Shown here: piece by piece, positions 26,501 to 36,300 of the stretch
Position numbering within the stretch: position 1 is the first letter of the stretch
How the letters are laid out: every line of letters starts with the position of its first letter
From: Nocardia rosealba
Lineage (GTDB): Bacteria; Actinomycetota; Actinomycetes; Mycobacteriales; Mycobacteriaceae
NCBI RefSeq assembly: GCF_020216065.1
Contig: NZ_JAIWNA010000001.1
Span: forward strand, 1,271,408 to 1,335,407
Direction: 5' to 3'
Length of the DNA stretch: 64,000 nucleotides
The notes under the pieces: model-generated
What the model saw: only the letters and a program-made list of their open reading frames with translations
Told to the model about the DNA's origin: nothing
Databases searched by the model: none
Made by a program: the position numbers and the translations under genes

Positions 26501-29500
26501 GTCGATCTGGGCGACGAGGTGGCCCCGGTCGACCTTCAGCTGACGGTGGTTCCCCAGGAGGACGTGGACGGCCCCGCCGGGTTGCGGTGTTCCTGGCGTT
26601 ACGCCACCGCGCTGTTCGACGAGTCGACCATGGCAGCACTCGGCGCCCGCCTCGGCACGCTGCTCGCGGCAGCTGTCGCACACCCGGACCGCGCCGTGGG
26701 TGATCTGCCCTTGCTCACCGAGTTCGAGCGGACCGAACCGGCCGGTGAGCTGCGGCTGGTTCCCGACACGACGCTGCTGGACGAGTTCCGCACGCAGGCG
26801 TCGCGCAGGCCGGAGGCGCCCGCGGTGACCTTCGCCGACCGCACCTTGACCTACCGGGAGCTCGCGAGCCGGGTCAACCGGCTGGCCCGGTTGCTCGTGG
26901 CCACCGGCGTCGGGCCGGGCAGCACCGTCGGGGTGGCGATCCGGCCGTCGCTCGATCTGGTGGTGGCCATGTACGCGGTCTTCGCGGCGGGCGGGGCGTA
27001 TGTGCCGATCGACCCGGAGTCGCCCGCTGAACGCCGCGCCGACATCCTGGCCGCCGCGCACCCGGTCTGCGTGCTCACTACGGTCGCCGACACCGTCGAG
27101 GTCGATGCCCTGCCCGTGATCTCGCTCGATCTGGTCGCGAATTCCGGCGCGCTGAACGCCTTCTCGGACGGCTGGCTCACCGACGCCGACCGGCTGCGTC
27201 CGCTGCGGACCCTCGACCTGGCCTACGTGATCTTCACCTCGGGCTCCACCGGCAAACCCAAGGGTGTCGGGGTACCGCATTCGGCGATCATGAACCAGGC
27301 CGCGTTCATGGTCGGTGAGTACGCGGTCGGCGCCGACGATGTTGTGCTGCAGTCGATTCCGTTCACCTTCGACGCTTCGATGATCGGTTTCGCGACCCCG
27401 CTGCGCGCCGGGGCGCACCTGGTCGTCGCCGCCGCGCACGGACTCACCGACCCCGCCTACCTGGCGGATATCATCGCGCGCCACGGTGTCACCGGCACGA
27501 CCATCGTGCCGTCGGTGCTGCAGATGCTCCTCGATGCCGCGCCCGCGGGCGCACTGCGGTCGCTGCGTGCGGTCTGGGTGGGCGGTGAGGCGCTGCCGAA
27601 CGCGACCATCGCCCGTTTCGCGGCCCTCACCTCCGGCCGGTTGCACAACCTGTACGGGCCGACCGAGGCGACCGTGTCGATCACCGCCGCCGACGTCACC
27701 GAGGTGGGTGACGGCATCGTCCCGATCGGGTTGCCGCACTGGAATTCTCGCGCCTATGTGCTCGACGCCCGGCTGCGGCCGGTGCCCCTCGGCACGCCCG
27801 GAGAGCTGTACCTGGCCGGTGCGCAGCTGGCACGCGGATACCTGGGGAGCCCCGGTCGCACGATGGAGCGGTTCGTCGCCGACCCCTACGGTCCCGTCGG
27901 CGAACGCATGTACCGCACCGGTGACCTGGTGCGACGCCTGCCCACCGGCGAACTGACCTACCTCGGCCGCACCGACGTACAGCTCAAACTGCACGGCCTG
28001 CGCATCGAACCCGGCGAGATCGAGGCGGCACTGCGCGCGCATCCGTCGGTGGCCGGTGCGGCGGTGACGGTGCACCACGAACAGCTCGTCGGTTACGTCA
28101 CGCCGTCCGGTGTCGATGTCGCCGAGGTGCTGGCCACCGCGCGAACCCTGTTGCCGCCGTACATGATCCCGCACCGGGTGCTCGCGCTCGACGAGTTCCC
28201 GCTCGGCGCGACCGGCAAGCTCGATCGCAAGGCGCTGCCCGCCCCCGCCCGCGAGATCCGCGAATACCAGGCGCCGGTCACCGACGACGAACGAGTCGTC
28301 GCCGAGGTGTTCGCGAGCGTGCTCGAGCTGGAGCGGGTGGGCCGCGACGACGACTTCTTCGTCCTCGGCGGCACCTCGCTGTCGGCGATCCGGGTGCGCG
28401 CGAGCTTGGCCGAACGGCTCGGCATCGAGGTCGCGTTGCGACTGCTGTTCAGCTATCCGCTGGTCAGCGACCTGGCGCTGGCCCTGCGCGACGAGAAGGC
28501 GGCCTCCTCTACCGGCCCCGACCCGGCGCTCGACCGGGTGCTCGATCCGTCGATCACGCTCGACGGGTGCGCCCCACCGCGCTCGGGCGAACCGGCGAAC
28601 ATCCTGCTCACCGGTGCCACCGGGTTCCTCGGCAGCTTCCTGCTGCGCGAACTGCTCGAGCACACCACCGCGACCGTTCACTGCCTGGTGCGCGCCGCCG
28701 ACGCCGACACAGCACTCGACCGGGTGGTCGCCACGGCGGCCGGTTACGGCATCGAGGTGGACCGGTCCCGATTGGCCGGTGTCCCAGGCGATCTCGCCCG
28801 GCCGCAGCTCGGCATCGACCCACGCCGCTTCGCCGAACTGGCCGACCGAATCGACGTGATCTACCACAACGGCGCCCTGGTGAATCATCTCGAGCCGTAC
28901 GGGCGGATGCGCGAGGCCAATGTCGGTGGCACCACCGAGGTACTGCGCCTGGCCACCACCACCCGCCTCAAAGCGGTGCACTACGTGTCGACGACGTCGG
29001 TGCTCGCGGGCATTCCGCAGGCCGACGGCGTGCCCGCCGGACTTCCGGGATACGCGCTCACCAAGTGGGTCGCCGAACAGCTGATGCACACGGCGGCCGA
29101 GCGCGGTGTGCCGATCGCGGTCTACCGGCCCGGCCTCATCACCGGTGATTCCCGCACCGGCGTCGCACCGGCCGAGGACGCCTGGTGGACGATGCTTCGC
29201 TCGATGCTCGTGCTCGGCACGGCCGTCGACGTGCGCTCGGTCGCGATCGGGATGGCACCGGTCGACTACGTCGCGGCGGGCATCGTGCGGCGGTCACGTG
29301 ACGATTCGGCGCTGGGCCGGGTATTCCGGGCGGCGGGTCCGGAGGTGCCGCTCGGCATCGTCTACGACGAGATCGTGCGTCGCGGTTACCGTTTCGACTT
29401 CATCGATCCGATGGAGTTCGGGCAGATCCTCACCACGGCCGCCGAACAGCCGGGGGTCGACCCGATCCTGGCGCGCGCGTCGGCGCTGAGCGGCAACTAT

Positions 29501-29680
29501 GTGGCGGCGGTCGCGGCGGCGGGGGCGAGTTCGGTGCTCGGGGCGGTCGAGTCGAGCAGCGTCGAGTCGGCCGAAACTCTGCCCATCGATATTCCGGCGG
29601 TCGACGCGGCCGTCATCGCCCGCTATTTCGACCACTACATCGAGACCGGGTTCTTCCCGGCCCCGGCGGGCGTCGCCTGA
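23546..29680 (+). CDS. Two-module non-ribosomal peptide synthetase, A-T-C-A-T-R
   Basis: The 2044-residue protein starts at GTG 23546. Visible domains: adenylation 1 (about 25-520; YIIYTSGSTGVPKGV near 175, NVYGPTETT), carrier 1 (FALGGNSLL near 553), condensation (about 610-1040; HHIATDG near 743), adenylation 2 (about 1060-1540; YVIFTSGSTGKPKGV near 1226, NLYGPTEAT), carrier 2 (FVLGGTSLS near 1604) and a C-terminal thioester reductase (LLTGATGFLGSFLLRELL near 1687; catalytic YALTK near 1835). Loading on module 1, one peptide bond, then NAD(P)H-dependent release should give a dipeptide aldehyde or alcohol. Hand-extracted specificity residues are DALFAGVIV and DAITWGLVS, both with the Asp that binds the alpha-amino group; substrates are not predicted reliably. 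No MbtH gene or tailoring genes are adjacent. Confidence 0.9.
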   Translation: MTEQVSGVRRPRPVRRGRVSTSTTLPRLLMAAVERAPEATALRFAGRSLTYTELDQWSSRLARLLIARGLGPGDRIVLALTRSIESVVAVWAAAKCGVTFVPVDPRYPAERVAHMLGDSGAGFGLAMAADAARLDTGIRWLTIDSTAYQAELAAASDEPVCAGERTAKLRPDELAYIIYTSGSTGVPKGVSVTHTGLAGLCAEQIRRFGIDTDSRTVHFASPSFDASMLELLLAVGASATMVIAPPDVYGGDELTELLRTERVTHAFITPAALAGLDATVLPELRALAVGGEAYPPELIAQWAPGRSFFNVYGPTETTIVCAMSDRLDPGDVVTIGDTIPGMKAVVLDARLHPVPDRVPGELYLAGAGLARCYHDRAGLTASRFVADPVTGDRLYRTGDLVQWVPVPGGMGLKFLGRTDAQVKLRGFRIELGEIDAVLSADDSVHFAATLIRTLPSGVDALVAYVVPAPGATVDPAALTRLAEQRLPQHAVPSAVVVLDELPLTPVGKLDHRALPDPELTTREFAEPRTDAERTVAEVFAELLGVDRVGRDDDFFALGGNSLLATRLAGRLGALTGVRVPARTVFEHASVAALATALAGLVAETRVPLTRRERGARIPLSLAQQRMWFMARLDADASTYNIPVALRLSGPLDTAALTAALDDVLERHEVLRTVYPEHDGQGYQQVLPVAAAGLEVAVTAIEEPDLRGELARLTFGGFDVCARVPVRATVFQLSATEHVLAVVVHHIATDGFSLGPLTRDLMAAYIARTEGHAPAWSPLPVQYADYTLWQHELLGAADDPASLLARQLDFWRTALAGAPALLELPTDRPRPPVASTRGAAHHFALDAGLHRALEALAREHNASLFMVVRTALAVLLARMAGTDDVTLGAPVAGRGEPELDDLVGMFVNTVVLRTRIAAGEPFAALLDRVRESDLAAFGHADVPFERLVAELDPPRTQAHHPLYQVALSFQNFGAARLELPELSVAAVDLGDEVAPVDLQLTVVPQEDVDGPAGLRCSWRYATALFDESTMAALGARLGTLLAAAVAHPDRAVGDLPLLTEFERTEPAGELRLVPDTTLLDEFRTQASRRPEAPAVTFADRTLTYRELASRVNRLARLLVATGVGPGSTVGVAIRPSLDLVVAMYAVFAAGGAYVPIDPESPAERRADILAAAHPVCVLTTVADTVEVDALPVISLDLVANSGALNAFSDGWLTDADRLRPLRTLDLAYVIFTSGSTGKPKGVGVPHSAIMNQAAFMVGEYAVGADDVVLQSIPFTFDASMIGFATPLRAGAHLVVAAAHGLTDPAYLADIIARHGVTGTTIVPSVLQMLLDAAPAGALRSLRAVWVGGEALPNATIARFAALTSGRLHNLYGPTEATVSITAADVTEVGDGIVPIGLPHWNSRAYVLDARLRPVPLGTPGELYLAGAQLARGYLGSPGRTMERFVADPYGPVGERMYRTGDLVRRLPTGELTYLGRTDVQLKLHGLRIEPGEIEAALRAHPSVAGAAVTVHHEQLVGYVTPSGVDVAEVLATARTLLPPYMIPHRVLALDEFPLGATGKLDRKALPAPAREIREYQAPVTDDERVVAEVFASVLELERVGRDDDFFVLGGTSLSAIRVRASLAERLGIEVALRLLFSYPLVSDLALALRDEKAASSTGPDPALDRVLDPSITLDGCAPPRSGEPANILLTGATGFLGSFLLRELLEHTTATVHCLVRAADADTALDRVVATAAGYGIEVDRSRLAGVPGDLARPQLGIDPRRFAELADRIDVIYHNGALVNHLEPYGRMREANVGGTTEVLRLATTTRLKAVHYVSTTSVLAGIPQADGVPAGLPGYALTKWVAEQLMHTAAERGVPIAVYRPGLITGDSRTGVAPAEDAWWTMLRSMLVLGTAVDVRSVAIGMAPVDYVAAGIVRRSRDDSALGRVFRAAGPEVPLGIVYDEIVRRGYRFDFIDPMEFGQILTTAAEQPGVDPILARASALSGNYVAAVAAAGASSVLGAVESSSVESAETLPIDIPAVDAAVIARYFDHYIETGFFPAPAGVA

Positions 29681-29683
29681 GAC

Positions 29684-29711
29684 GGTCCCGCGCCCGGGCG
29701 GGCGCGGGACC
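29684..29711. terminator. Bidirectional hairpin terminator between NRPS and 3-hydroxyacyl-CoA dehydrogenase
   Basis: GGTCCCGCGCCC and its exact complement form a 12-bp stem with a 4-nt loop, 3 bp after the NRPS stop and 6 bp before the stop of the convergent dehydrogenase gene, so it can serve both. Confidence 0.75.
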
Positions 29712-29717
29712 GGGTTC

Positions 29718-30569
29718 TCACTTGGCGTAGTCGTAGAAACCGCGACCGGTCTTGCGGCCGAGGCGGCCTGCGTCGACCATGCGGCGCAGCAGGGCAGGCG
29801 GGGCGTAGTGCGGCTCGGCGAACTCGGCGTACAGCGACTGGGCTGCGGCGAGTGCGATGTCGAGGCCGACGGTGTCGAGCAGCGTCAGCGGGCCCATCGG
29901 GTAACCGCAGCCGCCCTTCATCGCGGTGTCGATGTCCTCGGCGGTGGCGTAACCCGACTCGAGCATCCGGATCGCGGAGCACAGGTACGGGATGAGCAGC
30001 GCGTTGACGATGAATCCGGAACGGTCACCGGCCTGCACGGTGAGCTTGCCGAGGGTGTTCTTGGCGTAATCGGTGACGGCCTCGGCTGCTTCCGGTGCTG
30101 TGACCAGGGTGGAGATGATCTCGACCAGCGGCATCACCGGCACCGGGTTGAAGAAGTGCACGCCGACCACACGCTCGGGGCGCTCGGTGGCACCGGCCAC
30201 CTTGATCACCGGGATCGAGGAGGTGTTGGTGGCCAGGATGCCCTCGGGCTTGACGATCTTGTCCAGCTTGCCGAAGATTTCGTACTTCAGCGACTCGATC
30301 TCGGGGGCGGCCTCGATCACCAGGTCGCGATCGGCGAACTCGTCCATGTCCAGCGTAACCCGCACGCGGGCGATGGCCGCGTCGGCGTCTTCCTGGGAGA
30401 TCTTGCCGCGCGCCACACCCTTGCCGATGGAAGTGGCGATGCGCTGCTGCGCGGCATCGGCGAACTCCTGCTTGGTCTCGAGCACGAGCACCGAGCTGCC
30501 CGCCTTGGCACACACCTCGGCGATACCCGCACCCATCGTGCCGCCACCGATTACACCGATCAACTCCAC
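29718..30569 (-). CDS. fadB2: 3-hydroxybutyryl-CoA dehydrogenase
   Basis: The 283-residue protein starts at GTG 30569 with GGGAG upstream. It has the NAD-binding GVIGGGTMGAGIAEVCAKAG at residues 5-24 (in part), ATNTSSIPV, and VGVHFFNPVPVMPLVEI, which contains the catalytic histidine of 3-hydroxyacyl-CoA dehydrogenases, then DRSGFIVNALLIPYL and a C-terminal dimerisation domain with GGCGYPMGPLTLLD. It oxidises (S)-3-hydroxyacyl-CoA, mainly C4, with NAD or NADP. Length matches stand-alone enzymes of the FadB2 type. It follows the permease gene by 90 bp on the same strand and could belong to the amino-acid catabolic block. Confidence 0.92.
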   Translation of the reverse strand: MELIGVIGGGTMGAGIAEVCAKAGSSVLVLETKQEFADAAQQRIATSIGKGVARGKISQEDADAAIARVRVTLDMDEFADRDLVIEAAPEIESLKYEIFGKLDKIVKPEGILATNTSSIPVIKVAGATERPERVVGVHFFNPVPVMPLVEIISTLVTAPEAAEAVTDYAKNTLGKLTVQAGDRSGFIVNALLIPYLCSAIRMLESGYATAEDIDTAMKGGCGYPMGPLTLLDTVGLDIALAAAQSLYAEFAEPHYAPPALLRRMVDAGRLGRKTGRGFYDYAK

Positions 30570-30659
30570 TGCAGAACTCCCAACGTCGCGTTTCCCTGGC
30601 TGTCGCGTCGATTATTTCATCCGTACTGGCACTCAGTGCCACAGGCGTCGGAACGTGGC

Positions 30660-32153
30660 CTATCCCACTGGCGTCAGTTCCGGCGTGTCCGGATCCGGCC
30701 GTCGGCGACCGAGCACGGAATGTCTGCGGCCGTAGGCGAAATAGACGACGACACCGAGTGCCATCCAGATGACGAACCGCAGCCAGGTCTCGATGGACAG
30801 GTTGACCATCAGCCACAGGCAGGCCAGCGCGCCGAGAACGGGAACGACCGGGACGAACGGCACGCGGAACCCGCGCGGCAGGTCGGGGCGGGTGCGGCGC
30901 AGCACCAGCACACCCACCGCCACCAGCACGAAGGCGACCAGCGTGCCGATATTGACCATTTCCTCGAGTGTGCCGAAGTCGACGAAACCTGCCAGCAGGG
31001 CGCAGACCACGCCGACGATGACGGTCAACCGGACGGGTGTTCCCTTCTTGCCGGTCTGTGCGAGGCTGCGGGGGAGCAGTCCGTCGCGAGCCATGGCGAA
31101 CAGCACGCGGGTCTGCCCGAGGAACATCACCATGACCACCGTCGACAACCCGGCCAGGGCGCCGATGGCGATGATGTTCTTCACCCAGGTGGCGCCGTGG
31201 ATGGCGAAAGCTGTTGCGAGGGTCGCATTCCCGTCGGCGAGTTGGGTGTAGGAGACCATGCCGGTGAGGATCAGCGACACCGCGATGTAGAGCACGGTCA
31301 CGATGGCCAGCGAACCCAGGATGCCGCGCGGGATGTCGCGCTGCGGGTTGCGGGTCTCCTCGGCGGTGGTGGCGACGACATCGAAGCCGATGAAGGCGAA
31401 GAACACCAGGCTGGCGGCGGCGAGCAGGCCGTACCAGCCGTAGCTGGTGCCGCCGGACCCGGTGACGAAGGCGAACAGCGACTGCCGCAGCCCCTCGGCC
31501 TTCTCCGACGGCTCGGCCGGCGGAATGTAGGGCGACAGGTTCGACGGCTTGAAGTAGGTCGCGCCGACCACCAGCACCAGCGCGATCACGCCGAGCTTGA
31601 TGGCGACGGCGATGGCCGAGACCCGCGACGACAGCTTCGTCCCGGTCGCCAGCAGCACGCCGACCACCGCGATGATCACCACCGCACCCCAGTCGAAACT
31701 CACCGACCCGATGTGCACCACCGGCGCCGACGACCCGAGCACCTCACCGAGATATTGCGACCAGCCCTTGGCGACCACGGAGACCGCGAGCGCGAATTCC
31801 AGGATCAGATCCCAGCCGATGATCCAGGCGATCACCTCACCGAAGGTCGCGTAGGCGAAGGTGTACGCGCTGCCCGCCACCGGAACGGTCGAGGCGAACT
31901 CGGCGTAGCAGAGGGCGGTGAGCCCGCACGCGATCGCCGCGAAGACGAACGCGAGCGAGACCGCGGGCCCGGCCACCGTGCCCGCGGTGCGTGCGGTGAG
32001 GGTGAAGATGCCCGCACCGATCACCACCGCGACACCGAAGATCGTGAGGTCCTTCGCCGTCAGATCTTTGCGCAGCTTGGCATCGGGATCGTCGGTGTCC
32101 CGGATCGATTGCTCGACAGATTTCGTGCGGAACAACCCGCTCGTGATCGCCAC
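30660..32153 (-). CDS. APC superfamily amino acid permease (cationic amino acid transporter-like)
   Basis: The 497-residue protein begins with a soluble leader of about 35 residues, then about 12 transmembrane segments. The first has GAGIFTLTA, the substrate-binding unwound helix of APC transporters; the CYAEFASTVPVAGSAYTFAY region (in part) and FFAFIGFDVVATTAEE are typical of the CAT branch (YhdG-like). The start is GTG 32153 with GAGGAGG about 10 nt upstream. It is encoded 29 bp after the amino-acid dehydrogenase gene, so import and deamination of an amino acid are probably coexpressed. The particular amino acid is not evident. Confidence 0.88.
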   Translation of the reverse strand: MAITSGLFRTKSVEQSIRDTDDPDAKLRKDLTAKDLTIFGVAVVIGAGIFTLTARTAGTVAGPAVSLAFVFAAIACGLTALCYAEFASTVPVAGSAYTFAYATFGEVIAWIIGWDLILEFALAVSVVAKGWSQYLGEVLGSSAPVVHIGSVSFDWGAVVIIAVVGVLLATGTKLSSRVSAIAVAIKLGVIALVLVVGATYFKPSNLSPYIPPAEPSEKAEGLRQSLFAFVTGSGGTSYGWYGLLAAASLVFFAFIGFDVVATTAEETRNPQRDIPRGILGSLAIVTVLYIAVSLILTGMVSYTQLADGNATLATAFAIHGATWVKNIIAIGALAGLSTVVMVMFLGQTRVLFAMARDGLLPRSLAQTGKKGTPVRLTVIVGVVCALLAGFVDFGTLEEMVNIGTLVAFVLVAVGVLVLRRTRPDLPRGFRVPFVPVVPVLGALACLWLMVNLSIETWLRFVIWMALGVVVYFAYGRRHSVLGRRRPDPDTPELTPVG

Positions 32154-32182
32154 TGTGTCTCCTCCTCGAAACTCGGGCGCGC

Positions 32183-33262
32183 TCAGAGCGAGCGGGGGAT
32201 GGCGTCGAGACGGCGTTCGGCGAACCGATTGGCAGCGGCACCGGTGGCGATACCGTCGGCTTTCGCCGCGGCGATGATCTCGCGGCAGCGCGGGAAGATG
32301 TCGGTGACCTCGGCTTCCACCTCGGCGGGTGGGGCGGCGCGCAATTCGCCTGCCACCTGGATGAGTCCGCCGCTGTTGGCGACGAAGTCGGGGACCCAGG
32401 TGATACCGCGTTCGGTGAGTGTCTGCTCCACATCGGGGGTGGCGAGCTGGTTGTTGGCCGCGCCGCAGACGAGTTTGGCCTCGATCGTCGCGGCGGTCGA
32501 CGCGGTGAGGGTGGCGCCGAGCGCGCAGGGGGCGTATACGTCGACCGGTGCGGTCGAGACCGTGGACAGCAGCCGGACCTCGGGGTGCTCAGAGGCGATG
32601 CGGCGCAGCGCCGCTTCGTTCACATCCGTCACGCACACCTCGGCGCCGTCGGCGAGCAGCAAGGCGGTGAGCTCGCGGCCGACCTTGCCGACGCCTTCCA
32701 CGCCGACGGTGCGTCCAGCCAGTGTCGGTGCGCCCCACACGGATTCGGCGCCCGCGCGCATGGCCTGGAACACGCCGAGCGCGGTGAGCCGGGCGCTGTC
32801 ACCGCTGCCACCGGCGGCGACGCTGCGGCCGGTGACGTAGCGGGTGTGCCTGCCGATGATGTCCAGGTCGTCGGTGGTGGTGCCCACGTCGCCCGCGGTG
32901 ATGTAGCGGCCGCCGAGGGTGTCGACGAAGCGCGCGTAGGCGGCGAGCAGTTCCTCGCTCTTCATCGTCGCCGGGTCACCGATGATGACGGCCTTGCCGC
33001 CGCCGAGGTCGACACCAGCGGCGGCGGCCTTGTAGGTCATGCCCCAGGACAGTCGCAGCACGTCCTGCAACGCCGCGGATTCGTCGGCGTAGGGGTAGAA
33101 GCGGGTGCCGCCGAGGGCGGGGCCGAGCGCTGTCGAGTGGATGGCGATGATCGCCTTCAGCCCGGACCTGTCGTCCTCGCAGAACACCACCTGTTCGTGG
33201 GCGCGGGCACTCAACTCGTGCGATCGTCCGAAAACTCCTGCTTCGGGGTGTGCGACGGTCAC
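32183..33262 (-). CDS. Leu/Val/Phe-type amino acid dehydrogenase (Glu/Leu/Phe/Val family)
   Basis: I start at GTG 33262 (MTVAHPEAGVF), preceded by GGAAAGGATC; the frame is open upstream but not conserved-looking. The 359-residue protein has GPALGGTRFYPY, LSWGMTYKAAAAGVDLGGGKAVI (in part; the two lysines bind substrate and catalyse), a Rossmann NAD site GRTVGVEGVGKVG, and CGAANNQLATP. These are the hallmarks of leucine, valine and phenylalanine dehydrogenases, which deaminate amino acids to 2-oxoacids. The next gene upstream is a 2-oxoacid:ferredoxin oxidoreductase, the natural next step. Val, Leu or Phe cannot be told apart by eye. Confidence 0.87.
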   Translation of the reverse strand: MTVAHPEAGVFGRSHELSARAHEQVVFCEDDRSGLKAIIAIHSTALGPALGGTRFYPYADESAALQDVLRLSWGMTYKAAAAGVDLGGGKAVIIGDPATMKSEELLAAYARFVDTLGGRYITAGDVGTTTDDLDIIGRHTRYVTGRSVAAGGSGDSARLTALGVFQAMRAGAESVWGAPTLAGRTVGVEGVGKVGRELTALLLADGAEVCVTDVNEAALRRIASEHPEVRLLSTVSTAPVDVYAPCALGATLTASTAATIEAKLVCGAANNQLATPDVEQTLTERGITWVPDFVANSGGLIQVAGELRAAPPAEVEAEVTDIFPRCREIIAAAKADGIATGAAANRFAERRLDAIPRSL

Positions 33263-33379
33263 TGTCGATCCTTTCCGGTTGCGTCCACCACGGGTCGTGT
33301 CCGGGTGGTTCGTTCGTGCCGCGGGTCTGCGGCCTGATGTTGTGCTGTTGGGCGCCGATGGATTCGGCGCCGTGATCAC

Positions 33380-36300
33380 TCAGAAGTCGATGCCGAGATC
33401 GCGCAGCCCGGCGCGGTACAGCTCGACATTGGCGAGTTTGATGTCCTCGTAGCCGCGCACGACGTCGGCGAGAGCAGCTGCCGCGGTGGCTGTCTCGTAG
33501 TTCTCCTCGGTCAGTTCGGCGGCGAGCCGCGTCACCATGGCGGTGTAGTGGGCCAGCAGTTCGCGTTCGACCTTGCGCACGTGGGCGTAACCGAAGGGGT
33601 CGAGCTTCGTGCCGCGCAGGAACTTGCCCATGGCGAGGGCCTTCAGCGCCACATGGGATTTCGGTGCGAGACCGATCTTCTTCTTCCGGCCCATGGCGCG
33701 CAGGACGGGCGGGTGCAGCTTGTAGGTGAGTTTCTCGCCACCCGGCACCTGGGCCTGTACCTCGGCGAGGAACGCCGGGTCGACCAGCAGCCGCGCTACT
33801 TCGTACTCGTCCTTGTAGGCGGTGAACTTGTACAGCCCACGTGCCACCGCCTCGCTGAACTCGGTGCGCTCGGTAACGGAACGTTCTGCCGCCCAGACGC
33901 TTTCGACCGTGTCGATGTAGCGTCGTGCCACCGTCGTGTTCTGGTAGCCGATCAGCTCACCGGCACGCCGTTCCACGATCCGCCGCACCTCACCCTCGAA
34001 GCCGGTGTGCGCCAGCAGTTCCGCCGGTACGGTCGGCGGCACCCGCCGCGGCTGCCCCTCGTCGACAGCCGCAGCGAAGGCCGCCGGATCCGCGACGGCG
34101 ACACGGCCCCAGCGGAATGCGGCCAGGGTGGCCGACACGGCGACCCCGTTGATCCCGATCGCTTCCTCGATCGCCGCCACCGGCAACCGCAACCCGCCCG
34201 CCTGCACCGCAGCGCCGACGATGAGGAAATTGGCGGCCGCGGTATTGCCGAACAGGGTTTCCGCGGCCGCGAGTGCGTCGAAGTGGTCGATCGAATGCGT
34301 CACCGCCGCAAGGCGATCCAGCAGTGCGCCGGTCTCGGGGTAGGACGTCGACTTGTCGTACACCATGTCGCCGGTCGGTGTCTTACTCGTCGACGCCACG
34401 GCCACCGTGCTCGCCGCATTGCCGTAGCGCAGGTATCGGGGATCGGTGGCGGTCAGCAGGTCGACGGCGAGCAGGCAGTCCGCGCTACCCGGGGTGAGCC
34501 GGTTCGCCGGTTCCAGCTCCGAACCCGAGAACCGCAGGTGCGACACGACGGGCCCGGCCTTCTGGCTCAGTCCGATCTGATCGAGCGTCTCCACCTCGTA
34601 CCCGGCGCGCAGGGCGGCGGTGGCCAGCACCTGGTTCACCGTGACGATGCCGGTGCCGCCGATGCCGGCGATCAGCACGTTCTGGGTGCGTTGCGGCACG
34701 CCAGGCGCCGGATCCGGAACGGCGGGCGGCTCCAGGGTTTCGCGGCCGGCACGCTTGTCCGGTGACACCTCGACCGTCACGAACGACGGGCAGTCGCCGT
34801 CCAGGCAGCTGTAGTCGGTATTGCAGGAGGTCTGATCGATGCGGGTCTTGCGCCCGAACTCGGTGTCGACGGGCTGCACGGACAGGCAGTTCGACTTGGT
34901 GCCGCAATCACCGCAGCCCTCGCAGACGGCCTCGTTGATCACCACGCGGGTGTTGCGCACCGGCAGTGTGCCGCGTTTGCGCTGCCTGCGGGCGTCCGCG
35001 GCGCAGTGCTGGTCGTAGATCAGCACGGTGACGCCCTCGATCTCGCGCAGCATCCGCTGGGCTTCGTCGAGCCGGTCGCGATGCCACAGCAGCGTCCCCT
35101 CGGCCAGCGCCCGCTTGCTGTGCCGCTTCGGCTCGTCGGCACAGACGATGATCTGCTTCACGCCCTCCACGGTGAGTTTGTGGGTGAGCTGCGCGACGGT
35201 GAGCATGCCGCCCACCTCCTGCGCTCCGGTCATCGCGACGACCTCGTTGTAGAGCAGCTTGTAGGTGATGTTCACGCCCGCCGCCACGCACGCCTGCACG
35301 GCCAGCTGCCCGGAGTGGAAGAACGTTCCGTCGCCGATGTTCTGGAACAGATGCGGCACATCGGTGAACGGCGCCTGCCCGATCCACTGACTGCCCTCGC
35401 CACCCATCTGCGTCAGTCCGGTGACGGCGCTGTCGGCGCGGCCCGACATGGTGACCAGCGTGTGACAGCCGATGCCGCCGCCGCCGATCGAGCCCTCCGG
35501 CAGGGCGGTTGACCGGTTGTGCGGGCAGCCGCTGCAGAAGTACGGCGTGCGCTTGGTGCTGAGCACCTCCAGCGGAAGCGCGGGCGGCGCAGCCCTTTTC
35601 AGCTCGACGCGCTCGCGCAGCACCCGGCGCAGCGGGGCGAGCAGCCGTCCGGCGTCGAGTTCACCGTCGACCGGCATCAGCCGGGCACCGCGCTGGTCGT
35701 GCTTGCCGAGGATGCGTGGCGTGTGCTCGGTGCCGTAGAGGATCTCGCGGATCTGGGTCTCGACGAAGGCGGTCTTGTCCTCGACCACGATCAGTTCCTC
35801 GAGCCCGCGGGCGAACTCGGCGACCTTCGCCGGGCCGATCGGATAGGGCATCCCGATGCGCAGCAACCGGATTCCGGCCCGGTGCATCGCGGCCTCGTCG
35901 ACGCCGAGCTCGAGCAGTGCTTGGCGCACGGCGTCGAATGTTGTTCCGGTGGCGGCGATGCCGACCTTCGCCTCCGGCGGGTCGACCTCGATGCTGTCGA
36001 TGGCATTGGCCGCGCCGTAGGCGTGCACCATCGCCCAGCGCGGGCCGTACAGGTCCGCCTCGGCGAGCAGACTGTCGGTCGGGGCGGCCATCGGACGCTG
36101 CCGATACGTGAAAGGCCTTCCCTCCCACTGCACCTCGGGCACCGTCACGGCGAGGTCGGCCACGTCGGCGTCGACCGTCCACGCGCCGTCGGCGACATCG
36201 GCGACGATCTTCAACGCCACCACACACCCCGAGGCCCGCGACAGCGCGATGCCCTGCATGCCGAGGGTGATGATCTCCTCGGCATTGCGCGGGAACAACA

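Noticed and set aside
24317..29089. A 1590-codon open frame antisense to the NRPS gene
   Set aside because: It is a codon-position shadow of a very GC-rich gene; the translation is rich in Arg, Gly, Gln and His without motifs, while the plus strand carries complete NRPS domains.
29499..32840. A 1113-codon plus-strand frame over the dehydrogenase, permease and amino-acid dehydrogenase genes
   Set aside because: His/Asp/Gln-rich artefact of high-GC coding on the minus strand, which contains three well-defined genes.
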